DNA of 64,000 nt from Clostridia bacterium (GCA_017404985.1 JAFRBK010000033.1:1-64000), one strand, 5' to 3'. Shown: positions 16,258-25,741, counted from the first letter of the stretch. Program-made: numbers and translations. Notes: generated by a model not told the origin, from the sequence alone.

Positions 16258-16984
16258 AATCCCACAGAAGGCGGCCGGTATCGCTGACGCACACCGCCCA
16301 GGCATCCTTCCCGGTACCCGCTGCCAGGCCCCGGGTGACATCCCCGTCGCTGGATTGGGTGCTGCCCAGGAGCACGACGCTGCCGTCCTCAAGGATGGTG
16401 GTGCCGCACAGTTCCTCATCGGCGCTGCCGCCAAAGCGCCGGGTCCAGATGGAGCGGCCCCGGTCGTCGATATTCATCACCCAGAAATCATACCCGCCGC
16501 GGCTCTGCCCCACGCCATTGCCGGACTGGCTGTTGGTGAAGCCGGTGACAATATAGGTGCCGTCGTTGAGTTTGCGGATATTGTCGAAGGTGTCCTCCCC
16601 CTCGCCGCCGTAGGTGATGCGGTTGACCTGGTTCAGACGGGCATCCAGGATGAGAATCAGGCCGTCGGACGGGCCGGAGCCGCTGCGGGCGCTGCCCACC
16701 ATGATCATGCCGCCGTCCGGCGTGGCGACGGCGCTGTCGGGAATCTCCTGCATGCCGGTGCCCAGGCACACCATGTCCAGGAGCTGGCCGGACTTTGTGG
16801 TCTTTACCACATAAAAGTCCTGCTTGCCAAAGCCCGGCAGCGTGCCGCTGGAGGACCCATGCATCCACCCGCAGCCGGCAATATTGCCGTCCGCCAGTTC
16901 AACGACCATATCAAACCCGTAGGATTCGTTGGCCACGCCGGTGCCAAAGGTGGTGATCCAGTCCAGACCCAGATCCCCGGTCAC
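16258..16984 (-). pseudogene. Beta-propeller-like repeat protein, internal fragment
   Basis: The minus-strand frame encodes five or so repeats of about 50 residues with recurring Gly-Gly and Asp-Gly-Gly turns (ATPDGGMIMVGSARSG, KLNDGTYIVTGFTNS, LEDGSVVLLGSTQSSDGD) and FGGSADEE. This is typical of secreted repeat or propeller proteins. It lacks a signal peptide and at its 3' end reads straight into antisense DUF1848 sequence. Both genes are therefore broken at one junction near 16257. Confidence 0.65.
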
Positions 16985-17050
16985 CCGGCCCAGGAGCGCC
17001 AGGCTGGATCAGGAGATAAGCACCGGCGGATTGCTTAGGTGGAGGCGGAA

Positions 17051-17332
17051 ATGATTATCGCAGCAATCACTTTCAGACTACATGCTCCTTGGGTACACAG
17101 CCTAAAAGAAAAACGAATGGTTGTCAAAAGTCTTGTCGCACAATTGCAGAACCGGTTTCATGTTTCCGCAGCTGAAATTGATGAGCAGGGCACTCACCAG
17201 ATCATCGTGATCGGAGTTGCAGCCATTGTGTCGCATAACGCCATGGCGGACAGCCTGATGGATGAAATATCCGCTTTCGTGGAAGAGAATACTGAAGCCG
17301 AAATTCTGGACGAATTACGGGAAATCAGATAA
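17051..17332 (+). CDS. DUF503 (YlxP-like) protein
   Basis: A 93-residue protein, MIIAAITFRLHAPWVHSLKEKR onward, matching the DUF503 pattern: an N-terminal strand, Ser-Leu-Lys-x-Lys-Arg, then a Phe-x-Val-x-Ala-Ala-Glu strand. In other Firmicutes relatives sit near translation and ribosome-maturation genes, but their biochemical role is unknown. The ATG at 17051 is preferred because GGAGG lies 10 bp upstream; a GTG at 17039 is possible. The neighbours here are unrelated, so the gene seems to be displaced. Confidence 0.8.
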   Translation: MIIAAITFRLHAPWVHSLKEKRMVVKSLVAQLQNRFHVSAAEIDEQGTHQIIVIGVAAIVSHNAMADSLMDEISAFVEENTEAEILDELREIR

Positions 17333-17372
17333 TCATCCGTAAAAACCAAAGAGAGGAAGCGCACCTGACCCA

Positions 17373-18518
17373 ATGTTCAATCATCACGATATCACCCGCG
17401 ACGAATTCATGCTCCACGGCCCGCTTGCCCACCACGGTTACGACTGGTGGTGGCACTCTTTCACCGCACAGGACGCAGAAACGGGTGAAGATAAGCCATT
17501 CTTCATCGAGTTTTTCGTCTGCAATCCGGCGCTGGCAGAGGATCAGCCTGTCTTGGGGCAGTTGCCGGAGAACCAGGCTGCGGGAAAGAAGCCGTCCTAC
17601 CTGATGGTCAAGGTAGGCACCTGGGGCGAAAACGCCTGCCAGCTGCACCGGTTCTTTTCCTTGAAGAACGTCGCCCTTCAAGGGGACGCGCCGTACCGGA
17701 TCGAAGCGGCGGATTGTCTGGCCTGCGAAACGGCCCTGAAAGGCAGCGTAGCCATCACGCCCAAGGAGGTCGCCGCGCACCCTGAATGGATGTGTAACGC
17801 TGGTGAAATGACATGGGATCTAACCATCGACAAGCAGGTCGCCTTCAATGTGGGCTACGGAGCCAGTAAGCCCCTGCGGGACGCGGAGGCTTTCGCCATG
17901 TACTGGCACGCAGAGGGCATGAAGAGCGCCTACAAAGGATCTGTTACCTTCAATGGCAGGAAATATACCGTGACACCGGAAAAGTCCTATGGTTACGCGG
18001 ATAAGAACTGGGGCCGGGATTTCACTACCCCATGGGTCTGGCTGTCCTCCAACTGTCTGAAAAGCAAAAAGACAGGGCAACAGCTCCATAACAGTGTATT
18101 CGACATTGGCGGCGGCAGGCCGAAGATCTATTTCGTGCCGCTGGATCGACGGTTGCTGGGTGTATTTTTCTATGAAGGCAAGGAATACGACTTCAACTTT
18201 TCCAAGCTTCACCTGATGGTGAAAACCACATTCTCCTTTGAAGAACATGAGAATGAAGTCGTCTGGCACGTGCGGCAGGAAAGTATCCACGCTGCCATGG
18301 AAACAGAGGTACACTGCCTGAAGAAGGACATGCTGCTAATCAACTATGAAGCTCCGGATGGCAGCAGGCATCACAATCGTCTGTGGAACGGCGGTAACGG
18401 CTGGGGTACCGTAAAGCTGTATGATCGACAGGAAGGGCAATTCGTCCTGGTGGATGAAATCGAGGCTACTCATGTTGGCTGCGAATATGGAGAATACGAC
18501 CATGCGGATGCGTATTGA
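17373..18518 (+). CDS. Tocopherol cyclase-like (lipocalin-related) protein
   Basis: A 381-residue protein starting MFNHHDITRDEF. The pattern GYADKNWGRDFTTPWVWLSS in the middle, a HGYDWWWHSFTAQ stretch near the N-terminus and a C-terminal RLWNGGNGWGTVKLYD match the tocopherol-cyclase/AttH-like family, two stacked lipocalin-like barrels that bind hydrophobic molecules. In plants the family closes the tocopherol ring; bacterial members have no established substrate. No signal peptide is seen. It precedes a secreted esterase gene in the same direction, about 30 bp away. Confidence 0.75.
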   Translation: MFNHHDITRDEFMLHGPLAHHGYDWWWHSFTAQDAETGEDKPFFIEFFVCNPALAEDQPVLGQLPENQAAGKKPSYLMVKVGTWGENACQLHRFFSLKNVALQGDAPYRIEAADCLACETALKGSVAITPKEVAAHPEWMCNAGEMTWDLTIDKQVAFNVGYGASKPLRDAEAFAMYWHAEGMKSAYKGSVTFNGRKYTVTPEKSYGYADKNWGRDFTTPWVWLSSNCLKSKKTGQQLHNSVFDIGGGRPKIYFVPLDRRLLGVFFYEGKEYDFNFSKLHLMVKTTFSFEEHENEVVWHVRQESIHAAMETEVHCLKKDMLLINYEAPDGSRHHNRLWNGGNGWGTVKLYDRQEGQFVLVDEIEATHVGCEYGEYDHADAY

Positions 18519-18549
18519 GACTAGTCTGGCGGTAAAGGAGGAAAGCTCT

Positions 18550-19707
18550 GTGAGAAGGGTCGTGTTGCTGTGTATTGTTTTGCTTCTTGTGTTGATGTTT
18601 CCCTGTACGGAAAGGTCAGCGGCAGCCTCCACAGGCAAAACCGTCGGCATCGATATAGCTTTTGAGGACATCACGGATTTCTTTTACACCTATGATGCCT
18701 CGACAGCACCGCCGCACTATCAGCGGTATAGGTTCTTCGCTGAAGATGGTAAGCACTATTTCTACCACGAGACCCGGGAAGGCGGCGGTTGGCCTCAGAC
18801 TGAGGCGGATATCACCTGTTCCGGCACGGTGGAACTGACAGAGGAGCAATGGGCAGCATTCTGCGATCTGCTTAATGGCGGCAAAGCCGGCATGCGTGAA
18901 GAGCACCTGGAAAGTGGTGACGCCGGTCCCTGGCTTTACATCTACTGGCGCGGCGGAGAAACGGAAGGGCGTAAGTTTTCTTTTGATCAGCCCGGATCTG
19001 TTCTGGCGTTTGAGAAATTCAGCACAGGATTAAAGGAGGGAAAAGTGTCCTCCCGAATGGAAAAACAGCAAATCTCCCTGAATGGAATGGATTTCCATTT
19101 CTGGCTATATACGCCGGATAACATACCGGAAGATCCGGCGCTGATCATTTATCTGCATGGCGGAACCAGCAAAGGAGATGACCTGGATCTTCTTGTCAGC
19201 CATGGCGGATTGCCGCAGTATCTGTTGCAGGGGCGGCTGAAGCCCAGCGTTTTTATCGCAATGCCTCAAGCTCCCGAAGAAATTCGATCCTGGGATGAAC
19301 TCGGAGAGGAAATCATAGGATTGACTGAAATCCTCACTGATCAATATAACGTTGATCCGGAGAAAGTCGCCTTGACCGGACATAGCATGGGCGGAATCGG
19401 CACATGGATGATTGCTTATGAAGATCCGGACGTCTTTTGCCGCATTGCTCCGCTGAGCGGTGCTATCAGCAGAAAGATTCAGCGGAATCCAAATCCACTA
19501 ACCATGCCCATCTGGTCATTCGTCGGTTCCGACCCGTCGGATGAAAACGCATACAATAGCAATACCGCGTTTTTCCCGGAACTGCAGAAAAGGAATCCGG
19601 ATGCGCAGCTCACCATCCTGGAAAATGCAAAGCACCGGGACGTTGCGGAAGCGTACCTGCAATTTGATATCATCGGATGGCTGGCAGGAGGAGAAAAACA
19701 GGAATAA
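18550..19707 (+). CDS. Secreted alpha/beta-hydrolase esterase
   Basis: A protein of about 385 residues starting at GTG behind AAAGGAGG. The signal peptide is a Val-Arg-Arg start, a Leu/Val core and a SAAAS cleavage region. The catalytic domain lies roughly at 175-380: LIIYLHGGTSKGD holds the oxyanion region, LTGHSMGGIGTWM the nucleophile elbow (Gly-His-Ser-Met-Gly-Gly), VGSDPSDENA the likely Asp region and AKHRDV the His. This resembles phospholipase/carboxylesterase and feruloyl-esterase-type hydrolases. The roughly 150-residue N-terminal domain is unrecognised. It probably acts outside the cell on esterified polymers or lipids. Confidence 0.85.
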   Translation: MRRVVLLCIVLLLVLMFPCTERSAAASTGKTVGIDIAFEDITDFFYTYDASTAPPHYQRYRFFAEDGKHYFYHETREGGGWPQTEADITCSGTVELTEEQWAAFCDLLNGGKAGMREEHLESGDAGPWLYIYWRGGETEGRKFSFDQPGSVLAFEKFSTGLKEGKVSSRMEKQQISLNGMDFHFWLYTPDNIPEDPALIIYLHGGTSKGDDLDLLVSHGGLPQYLLQGRLKPSVFIAMPQAPEEIRSWDELGEEIIGLTEILTDQYNVDPEKVALTGHSMGGIGTWMIAYEDPDVFCRIAPLSGAISRKIQRNPNPLTMPIWSFVGSDPSDENAYNSNTAFFPELQKRNPDAQLTILENAKHRDVAEAYLQFDIIGWLAGGEKQE

Positions 19708-19786
19708 AGGACTTATCGGGAACGGGTTGCAGGCAACCGCTTTGCTTCAGCGGAAGCATGCCCCAAACAGGAGGTCGAAAGAGTAA

Positions 19787-19891
19787 ATGAATCTGGCCCG
19801 TATCTTGTGTCTCGTGATCCTGCTGCTGGAGGCGCGGGGCCTGTCGTTAAGCGTCTCAGACCGGAGATGGCGGGTACTGGTATTCTATTGA
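19787..19891 (+). CDS. Hydrophobic 34-residue peptide at the prophage junction
   Basis: It starts MNLARILCLVILLLEARG with a good AGGAGG site 80 bp after the esterase. The N-terminal half could span a membrane; the end is basic (VSDRRWRVLVFY). It terminates exactly where sequence homologous to phage DNA polymerase begins, so the tail could be foreign. It may be a truncated membrane peptide gene. Confidence 0.35.
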   Translation: MNLARILCLVILLLEARGLSLSVSDRRWRVLVFY

Positions 19892-19925
19892 AACGTATTC
19901 CGAAGCCGATCTGAACCGGACCGGC

Positions 19926-21854
19926 GTGTACCGGTACGCGGAAGATCCTTCCTTTGAGATTATGCTGTTCGGCTACAGCGTGGACGGCGGCGACGTGCAG
20001 GTTGTTGACCTCGCCCGTGGCGAGAAGATCCCGGCGGAGGTGCTAGATGCTCTGACGGACAACGCGGTGATCAAGACGGCTTTCAACGCGAATTTCGAAC
20101 GTGTGTGTCTGAGCCGGTATCTGTCGGATCTGGGTGTCTCCCTGGATCCCTTCGCGGATCGGCATCCGCTGTCCCGCGAAAAGGCCCGTTTCCTCAATCC
20201 CCGCTCCTGGCACTGCACGATGATCTGGTCGGCCTACCTCGGTCTTCCGCTTTCGCTCGCCGGCGCCGGAGCGGTGCTGGGATTGGAGAAGCAGAAGCTG
20301 GAAACGGGCCGCGACCTGATTCGCTACTTCTGCCGTCCATGCGCGCCGACTCAGTCCAACGGGCAGCGCACACGGAATCTTCCCGTGCACGCCCCCGACC
20401 GCTGGGAGGAGTTCATCGTTTACAACAGGCGCGACGTAGAAACGGAAATGGAGATCCAGCGCCGCCTGACCAACTATCCCGTGCCGGACGAAGTGTGGGA
20501 TCAGTACTGCATCGACCAGGAGATCAACGACAGGGGCATCCTGATCGATATGACCCTGGTGGAAAACGCCATACGCATGGATGAGCAGTCCCATGAGGAA
20601 CTGACCGAAAAGATGAAGGAGCTTACACAGCTGGACAACCCTTCCAGCGTGGCGCAGATGAAACGCTGGCTGATGGAGAACGGTCTGGAGGTCGAATCTC
20701 TCGGAAAGAAGCAGGTGGCCGCGCTTTTGAAGGACGCGCCGTCCCCACTGCGCGAGGTGCTTTCCCTCCGCCAGCAGCTGGCGCGGAGTTCCGTGAAAAA
20801 GTATCTCGCCATGCAGTCCGCCGCCTGCGCCGACGGCAGAGCCAGAGGCATGTTTCAGTTTTACGGCGCGAACAGGACCGGCCGGTTCTCGGGCCGGCTG
20901 ATTCAATTGCAGAATCTGCCCCAGAACCACCTCGCCGATCTGGAAGCCGCGCGGGATCTCGTCCGCTCCGGGGACTACGAGGGCGTGGAAGAGTTGTACG
21001 GGGACGTTCCGGACACACTCAGCCAGCTGATCCGCACCGCCTTCGTCGCCCCGGAAGGCAAGCTGTTTTATGTTTCGGACTTCTCGGCGATCGAGGCCAG
21101 GGTTATCGCCTGGCTTGCGGGAGAGCAGTGGCGGCTGGATCTGTTCAAAACCGGAGGAGATATTTACTGTGGATCGGCCAGTCAGATGTTCGGAGTCCCG
21201 GTCGAAAAGCACGGCGTCAACGGCCATCTCAGGCAGAAGGGCAAGATCGCCGAACTCGCCCTCGGCTACGGCGGCTCCGTCGGCGCACTGAAAGCGATGG
21301 GTGCCATCGAGATGGGGCTGTCGGAGGACGAGCTGCTGCCGCTGGTCAAAGCGTGGAGAAACGCCAATCCGCGCATTGTCCGGCTGTGGTGGGACGTGGA
21401 CTCCGCGGCCATGACTGCGGTGCGGGAAAAGACATCTACGCAGACGCACGGGATCCGCTTCACCTGCAGAAGCGGGATGTTGTTTATCACGCTGCCTTCC
21501 GGCCGGAACCTTGCCTACGTGAAGCCGGCCATCGGCGAGAACCAATTCGGCAGCCCATCCCTGACGTACCTCGGCGTGGGCGGTACGAAAAAGTGGGAAC
21601 GGCTGGAATCTTACGGTCCGAAGCTGTGCGAGAACGTCACCCAGGCGATCGCCCGGGACATTCTCTGCCACGCCATAACCACACTGCGCTGCTGCTCCAT
21701 TGTGGCCCACGTACACGACGAACTGATCATCGAGGCGGATCCCTCCGTGTCGCTGGAGGCGCTCTGCGAACAGATGGGCAGGACACCGCCCTGGGCGGAC
21801 GGCCTGATCCTCCGCGCAGACGGATACACCACGCCGTTCTATAAAAAAGACTGA
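19926..21854 (+). CDS. Phage family A DNA polymerase, 5' end altered
   Basis: A polymerase of about 642 residues. Homology begins before the GTG at 19926, at the SIETYSEADL reading (19884 on), where relatives have a Leu-Ser-Ile-Asp-Ile-Glu-Thr exonuclease motif. Here the first residues, including the catalytic Asp, are missing, so the 3'-5' exonuclease is probably dead and the gene may lack its native start. Polymerase motif A is FYVSDFSAIEARVIAW, motif B RQKGKIAELALGYGG and motif C AHVHDELIIEA; all look intact. In relatives this gene opens the phage replication operon, and here the operon continues to MetK. Confidence 0.85.
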   Translation: MYRYAEDPSFEIMLFGYSVDGGDVQVVDLARGEKIPAEVLDALTDNAVIKTAFNANFERVCLSRYLSDLGVSLDPFADRHPLSREKARFLNPRSWHCTMIWSAYLGLPLSLAGAGAVLGLEKQKLETGRDLIRYFCRPCAPTQSNGQRTRNLPVHAPDRWEEFIVYNRRDVETEMEIQRRLTNYPVPDEVWDQYCIDQEINDRGILIDMTLVENAIRMDEQSHEELTEKMKELTQLDNPSSVAQMKRWLMENGLEVESLGKKQVAALLKDAPSPLREVLSLRQQLARSSVKKYLAMQSAACADGRARGMFQFYGANRTGRFSGRLIQLQNLPQNHLADLEAARDLVRSGDYEGVEELYGDVPDTLSQLIRTAFVAPEGKLFYVSDFSAIEARVIAWLAGEQWRLDLFKTGGDIYCGSASQMFGVPVEKHGVNGHLRQKGKIAELALGYGGSVGALKAMGAIEMGLSEDELLPLVKAWRNANPRIVRLWWDVDSAAMTAVREKTSTQTHGIRFTCRSGMLFITLPSGRNLAYVKPAIGENQFGSPSLTYLGVGGTKKWERLESYGPKLCENVTQAIARDILCHAITTLRCCSIVAHVHDELIIEADPSVSLEALCEQMGRTPPWADGLILRADGYTTPFYKKD

Positions 21855-21932
21855 GTTTTTTGCAAAACAGGACTTGATATTCTTCCGAATCAGAGCGTAT
21901 ATGTCCACACCAACCGAAAGGAGAAGCTTGTC

Positions 21933-22280
21933 ATGAAGATTCTGATCGTTGAGCCCGGAAAACATCCCCGCAGCACAAACATCGAACGCACCCTGGAGGA
22001 AATGCAGTCGCTGGTCGGCGGCCCGCTCCAGGCAGTATATCCCTGGGATGATCCTGTCGCACTGGTCTGCGATGAGGAGGGACTGTACAAAGATATAGCA
22101 TGGAACAGATACATTCGTGAAGGCTTGGTCATCAAAGGAACGTTTTTCATCTGTGGTATAGGGAAAGAGGATTTTGAAGACATCTCAGATGAATTGGCTA
22201 AGAAATACAGTCAGTTGCTTTACTGGCCGCAGATGTTTATCCGCACACCCGATGGCACAGCGGTCATTACTATGCCCTGA
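21933..22280 (+). CDS. DUF3846 phage protein
   Basis: A 115-residue protein starting MKILIVEPGKHP behind GAAAGGAG. The sequence ERTLEEMQSLVGGPLQAVYP, then ALVCDEEG and KGTFFICG, fits DUF3846, a small domain common in Clostridia phages and conjugative elements. Its function is unknown, and genes of this family usually lie among replication genes, as here. A strong terminator follows directly, so this ends a sub-transcript. Confidence 0.8.
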   Translation: MKILIVEPGKHPRSTNIERTLEEMQSLVGGPLQAVYPWDDPVALVCDEEGLYKDIAWNRYIREGLVIKGTFFICGIGKEDFEDISDELAKKYSQLLYWPQMFIRTPDGTAVITMP

Positions 22281-22295
22281 ATGGAAATCAACTTC

Positions 22296-22330
22296 GCCGG
22301 CGGCTTTGTGAACCGCCGGCCTTTTTTTTT
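22296..22330 (+). terminator. Terminator inside the prophage replication region
   Basis: GCCGGCGG (22296-22303) pairs perfectly with CCGCCGGC (22313-22320) across a 9-base loop, followed by nine T. Confidence 0.9.
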
Positions 22331-22411
22331 ATTTCTGTCCGTCCAAAGCAACCAATTCCCGCCATTTACTGTGCCGGGGAAAGATTTCCCGGCGGAAAGT
22401 GAGGAAGCCGT

Positions 22412-22621
22412 ATGTTCTACGTCAAGACCCAGCTCAACAGGGACGCCATGATCGAGGTCGACATCACCGACACCAACGTATTCTGCCGCTGCCCCTTCTG
22501 CGGGCAGGAAGTGCCGGTGGACCTGGACGATTTCACCGGGGATGAAGACTTCACCGTCGCCAGCAGCGAGGTTGCCTGCGAGAAGTGCAGCCGCAAGTTC
22601 TTGGCCGGTGAGATCAAATGA
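22412..22621 (+). CDS. Small zinc-ribbon phage protein
   Basis: A 69-residue protein starting MFYVKTQLNRDAM. Two Cys pairs, CRCPFC near residue 30 and CEKC near 58, are spaced as in a zinc ribbon. The middle is acidic (DLDDFTGDED). It begins a second set of phage genes after the terminator and overlaps the next gene by four bases (ATGA). No precise function can be given; such ribbons often bind DNA or partner proteins of the replisome. Confidence 0.65.
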   Translation: MFYVKTQLNRDAMIEVDITDTNVFCRCPFCGQEVPVDLDDFTGDEDFTVASSEVACEKCSRKFLAGEIK

Positions 22622-23085
22622 AGATCAACTGCCGGAACAGCGAGGGCTATATGGACCCCACCCCGTATGAGGCCCTCACCAACATCATGACCGAAACGAA
22701 AGCGGCGCTCCGGCAGACGCCGCCTTCGTCTCCTGTCAGGACAAAAATCTACCGTCCCCTGGTGTACATCTGCTCGCCCTATTCGGACGACATCCTGAAC
22801 AACGAGCGGAAAGCCAGGGTCTTCTGCAAATTCGCGGTGAGACGCGGGGCGATCCCGCTCGCGCCGCATTTGCATTACCCGCAGTTCATGGACGAGAACA
22901 ACCCCGCGGACCGGGATCTGGGACTGTTCTTCGGACTGGTGCTGCTGACGAAGTGCGAACAGGTGTGGGTGTTCGGCGATAAGATCTCCCGCGGCATGAG
23001 CCGGGAGATCGCCAAGGCTGAAAGCAAAGGGATCCCGGTCAGATACTTTACCGAGGATTGCGAGGAGGTGGAAACGCATGCGTGA
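22618..23085 (+). CDS. DUF4406 nucleoside-deoxyribosyltransferase-like phage protein
   Basis: A 155-residue protein. After a short variable N-terminus the pattern LVYICSPYSDD, then APHLHYPQFMDE and CEQVWVFGDKISRGM, matches DUF4406, related to nucleoside 2-deoxyribosyltransferases. It may cleave or exchange nucleobases, perhaps in phage nucleotide metabolism or host-defence evasion, but members are uncharacterised. It is translationally coupled upstream (ATGA) and overlaps the VapE start by 8 bp. Confidence 0.8.
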   Translation: MKINCRNSEGYMDPTPYEALTNIMTETKAALRQTPPSSPVRTKIYRPLVYICSPYSDDILNNERKARVFCKFAVRRGAIPLAPHLHYPQFMDENNPADRDLGLFFGLVLLTKCEQVWVFGDKISRGMSREIAKAESKGIPVRYFTEDCEEVETHA

Positions 23086-25456
23086 ACTGAAGATCGCCGT
23101 CGGCGACAGCAATCACGCCGTCAAATGGATCAATAAGACCACGTCCTTCGACGATCTGTGCCGGAGACTGGAAACAACGGTCCGCACCAGCGAGTCCGCT
23201 GAGGAATACGCGAAGGCCTCCAAGCCCGTCCGCGACCGGATCAAAGACAAAGGCGGCTTCGTGGGCGGCGCGCTTCGGGGCGGACGCCGCAAGCGCGACC
23301 ATGTGGAATGCCGCTCCATGGTAATCCTGGACGGCGACAAGGTGCCGGAAACGTTCATCGCGGATTACAGCGCGGCCCCTCTGTACGGAGGTTTCCTTTA
23401 CACCACGCACAGCCATACGCCGGAGAATCCCCGCGTCAGGCTGGGCTTCCCGCTGACCCGCGACGTCAGCGCGGAAGAGTACAACGCCGTAGCCAGGTAT
23501 CTCGCAAAGGATATCGGCATCGACTATATCGACGAGTGTTCCTACATGCCGCATCAGCTGATGTACTGGCCGACCACGCCCGCCAACGGGGAGTTCGTGT
23601 TCAAACGCTACGAAGGCCCCTGGCTGGATCCAGACGGGATCCTTGAGGCGCACCCGGAATGGCACGACCTGACACAGCTGCCGACTTCCTCCCGGGAGAG
23701 CGTACCTCGCGCTCCCGGAAAAAAGGCTCAGGATCCTCGCGCGAAGACCGGCGTCATCGGCGCGTTCTGCCGGTGCTACGGCATCCGCGAGGCGATCGAA
23801 AGATTCCTGCCAGAGGTGTACGTACCCTCGGCCTATGAGAACCGCTACACCTACGCCGCCGGGGAAAGCTCCTCCGGCGCCATCGTGTACGACGGCGATA
23901 CCTTTCTTTACAGCCACCACGCCACCGATCCCGCTGGCGGCCAGCTGCTCAACGCCTTTGACCTGGTCAGGATTCATCTGTTCGGCGACCGTGACGAGAA
24001 GACCGCCGTGGACACTCCCGACAGCAAGCTGCCATCGGTGAAAGCCATGCTGGAGTTCGCCGCTGCGGACGAGAACGTCCGGGTGAAACTGCTGGAGGAA
24101 CGCCGCGCCGCGACCACTGCCGGCGACTTCGATCTCCCGGAGGAGGACGAAAGCTGGAAAAGCCGACTGACCTTTGAGCGGTCCGGCAGGCTGGAAAACA
24201 CGCTGCAGAATCTGATTCTGATCCTTCAGAACGATCCCGCGCTGCGGGACATCCGGTTCAACCGGCTGGCGGACAACATCGAGGTGATCGGCTCCGTCCC
24301 TTGGAATCATCCGGACCGCTTCTGGCGGGACGCGGACGATGCGCAGCTGATCTCCTACATCGACGCCAATTACGGCACGTTCTCCGCCAGAAACTATGAC
24401 GTTGCCGTCACGAAGGTGGTGGACGACAGAGCCTTCCATCCGATTCTGGACTATCTCGGCAGCCTCCCTCCCTGGGACGGCGAGTGCCGCGTGGACACAC
24501 TCCTGATCGACTACCTCGGCGCTCCTGACACACCCTACACCCGGGCCGTGACCCGGAAAACGCTGTGCGCGGCGGTGAGCCGGGTCCGGAATCCCGGGGT
24601 GAAGTTCGATACGATGCTGGTCCTGAACGGCCCCCAGGGCATCGGGAAAAGCACATTGATCGCAAAGCTGGCGGGCGAATGGTTCTCCGACAGTCTGAGC
24701 CTCGGAGACACCAAGGACAAGACGGCCGCGGAAAAGCTGCAGGGCTACTGGATCATGGAGATCGGCGAACTGGCGGGTCTGAGGAAGGCGGAGGTTGAAA
24801 CGCTGCGTTCCTTCCTGTCCCGGCAGAACGATATCTACCGGGCTTCCTTCGGCCATCGCGTGACGCCGCATCCCCGGCAGTGCGTCTTCTTCGGAACGAC
24901 CAACGCCGAAACAGGCTATCTGCGCGACACGACCGGCAACCGGCGGTTCTGGCCCGTGAGAACCACGGACAGCGCCCGTTTTCACTCCTGGGAGCTGGAT
25001 CAGGAAACCGTCGACCAGATCTGGGCGGAGACGCTGCTGTACGTGGAGCGCGGTGAAAAGCTGTATCTGAACGCCGCCATGGAACTGCTGGCAAAGCAGG
25101 AACAGCTGAACGCTCTGGAGACGGACGAGCGCGAGGGCGTCATCGAGGATTACCTGGAAACGCCGCTGCCCGATAAATGGAACGGCATGAGTCTGCGCGA
25201 CCGTCAGGATTTCCTTCACGGCGAGGATTCCCTCGTCGGGGACAAGCTGACCGGCGAAACCAGGCGCGAAACCGTGTGCACCCTGGAAATCTGGTGCGAG
25301 TGTCTGTACCGCGACCGCGCCGGCCTCCGCCGGTCCGATTCCAATGAACTGACCGCGATTCTGGAAAGGCTGGGGTGGAAACGCCGGGAGAAGAAGGAAC
25401 GCATCCCGCTGTACGGCATGCAGTACCTTTTCGAGCGCGGAGAAGCTTCCCGATGA
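23078..25456 (+). CDS. VapE-type phage primase/helicase
   Basis: A 792-residue protein. The N-terminal part (1-230) resembles a primase-polymerase-like module (MVILDGDKVPETF, SYMPHQLMYWP). The C-terminal half is the VapE ATPase: Walker A GPQGIGKST at 518-526, then GDTKDKTAAEKLQGYW, an ELAGLRKAE segment, and FFGTTN, the sensor strand. Such proteins prime and unwind phage and satellite DNA during replication initiation. A cluster of GGGATCA words lies directly after its stop. It overlaps the next short frame by four bases. Confidence 0.88.
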   Translation: MRELKIAVGDSNHAVKWINKTTSFDDLCRRLETTVRTSESAEEYAKASKPVRDRIKDKGGFVGGALRGGRRKRDHVECRSMVILDGDKVPETFIADYSAAPLYGGFLYTTHSHTPENPRVRLGFPLTRDVSAEEYNAVARYLAKDIGIDYIDECSYMPHQLMYWPTTPANGEFVFKRYEGPWLDPDGILEAHPEWHDLTQLPTSSRESVPRAPGKKAQDPRAKTGVIGAFCRCYGIREAIERFLPEVYVPSAYENRYTYAAGESSSGAIVYDGDTFLYSHHATDPAGGQLLNAFDLVRIHLFGDRDEKTAVDTPDSKLPSVKAMLEFAAADENVRVKLLEERRAATTAGDFDLPEEDESWKSRLTFERSGRLENTLQNLILILQNDPALRDIRFNRLADNIEVIGSVPWNHPDRFWRDADDAQLISYIDANYGTFSARNYDVAVTKVVDDRAFHPILDYLGSLPPWDGECRVDTLLIDYLGAPDTPYTRAVTRKTLCAAVSRVRNPGVKFDTMLVLNGPQGIGKSTLIAKLAGEWFSDSLSLGDTKDKTAAEKLQGYWIMEIGELAGLRKAEVETLRSFLSRQNDIYRASFGHRVTPHPRQCVFFGTTNAETGYLRDTTGNRRFWPVRTTDSARFHSWELDQETVDQIWAETLLYVERGEKLYLNAAMELLAKQEQLNALETDEREGVIEDYLETPLPDKWNGMSLRDRQDFLHGEDSLVGDKLTGETRRETVCTLEIWCECLYRDRAGLRRSDSNELTAILERLGWKRREKKERIPLYGMQYLFERGEASR

Positions 25457-25671
25457 AAAGTCGGAATCAAGCCGGGATCAAAAACAGCCCTGTTGGGATC
25501 ACCCGGGATCAGCTTCCCGATGATCCCAACGCGCGGGGATCATGTCAGGATCAGAGTTGGGATCAACCCGGAAATGCCGACAGCATAAGGCTTCTCCGGC
25601 ACTCTGATCCTGAGATCCCAAAAAACTGTGTAATCGTAAAACAGTCAGAAAAAGAAACCGCACACGCGTAA
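25453..25671 (+). CDS. Short frame over repeat DNA downstream of vapE
   Basis: A frame of 72 residues beginning MKSRNQAGIKNS overlaps the vapE stop (ATGA). Its first half is composed of the GGGATCA repeats and encodes Asp/Gln/Pro-rich sequence without an obvious fold. It may be translated because of the coupling, or may be an accident of an origin region. Confidence 0.3.
   Translation: MKSRNQAGIKNSPVGITRDQLPDDPNARGSCQDQSWDQPGNADSIRLLRHSDPEIPKNCVIVKQSEKETAHA
25474..25619. repeat. Iteron-like cluster of GGGATCA words
   Basis: GGGATCA occurs at 25474, 25495, 25505, 25536 and 25559, with the inverse TGATCCC at 25521 and further partial copies to about 25619. Lying between the replication helicase gene and the nuclease gene, it is a candidate phage replication origin. 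This is inference from position and repetition. Confidence 0.6.
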
Positions 25672-25741
25672 AAACGCCCGTTTGCACACATACGCGCGAG
25701 CGCAGGATCACAGGATCAAACATCCTGGAAAGGACACACGG

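Noticed and set aside
20043..21965. A 640-codon frame antisense to the phage DNA polymerase
   Set aside because: It is a shadow; the polymerase motifs A, B and C on the plus strand are intact.
23048..25219. A 723-codon open frame antisense to the vapE gene
   Set aside because: It mirrors a GC-rich coding sequence on the other strand, has no ribosome site or domain, and vapE is clearly the real gene.
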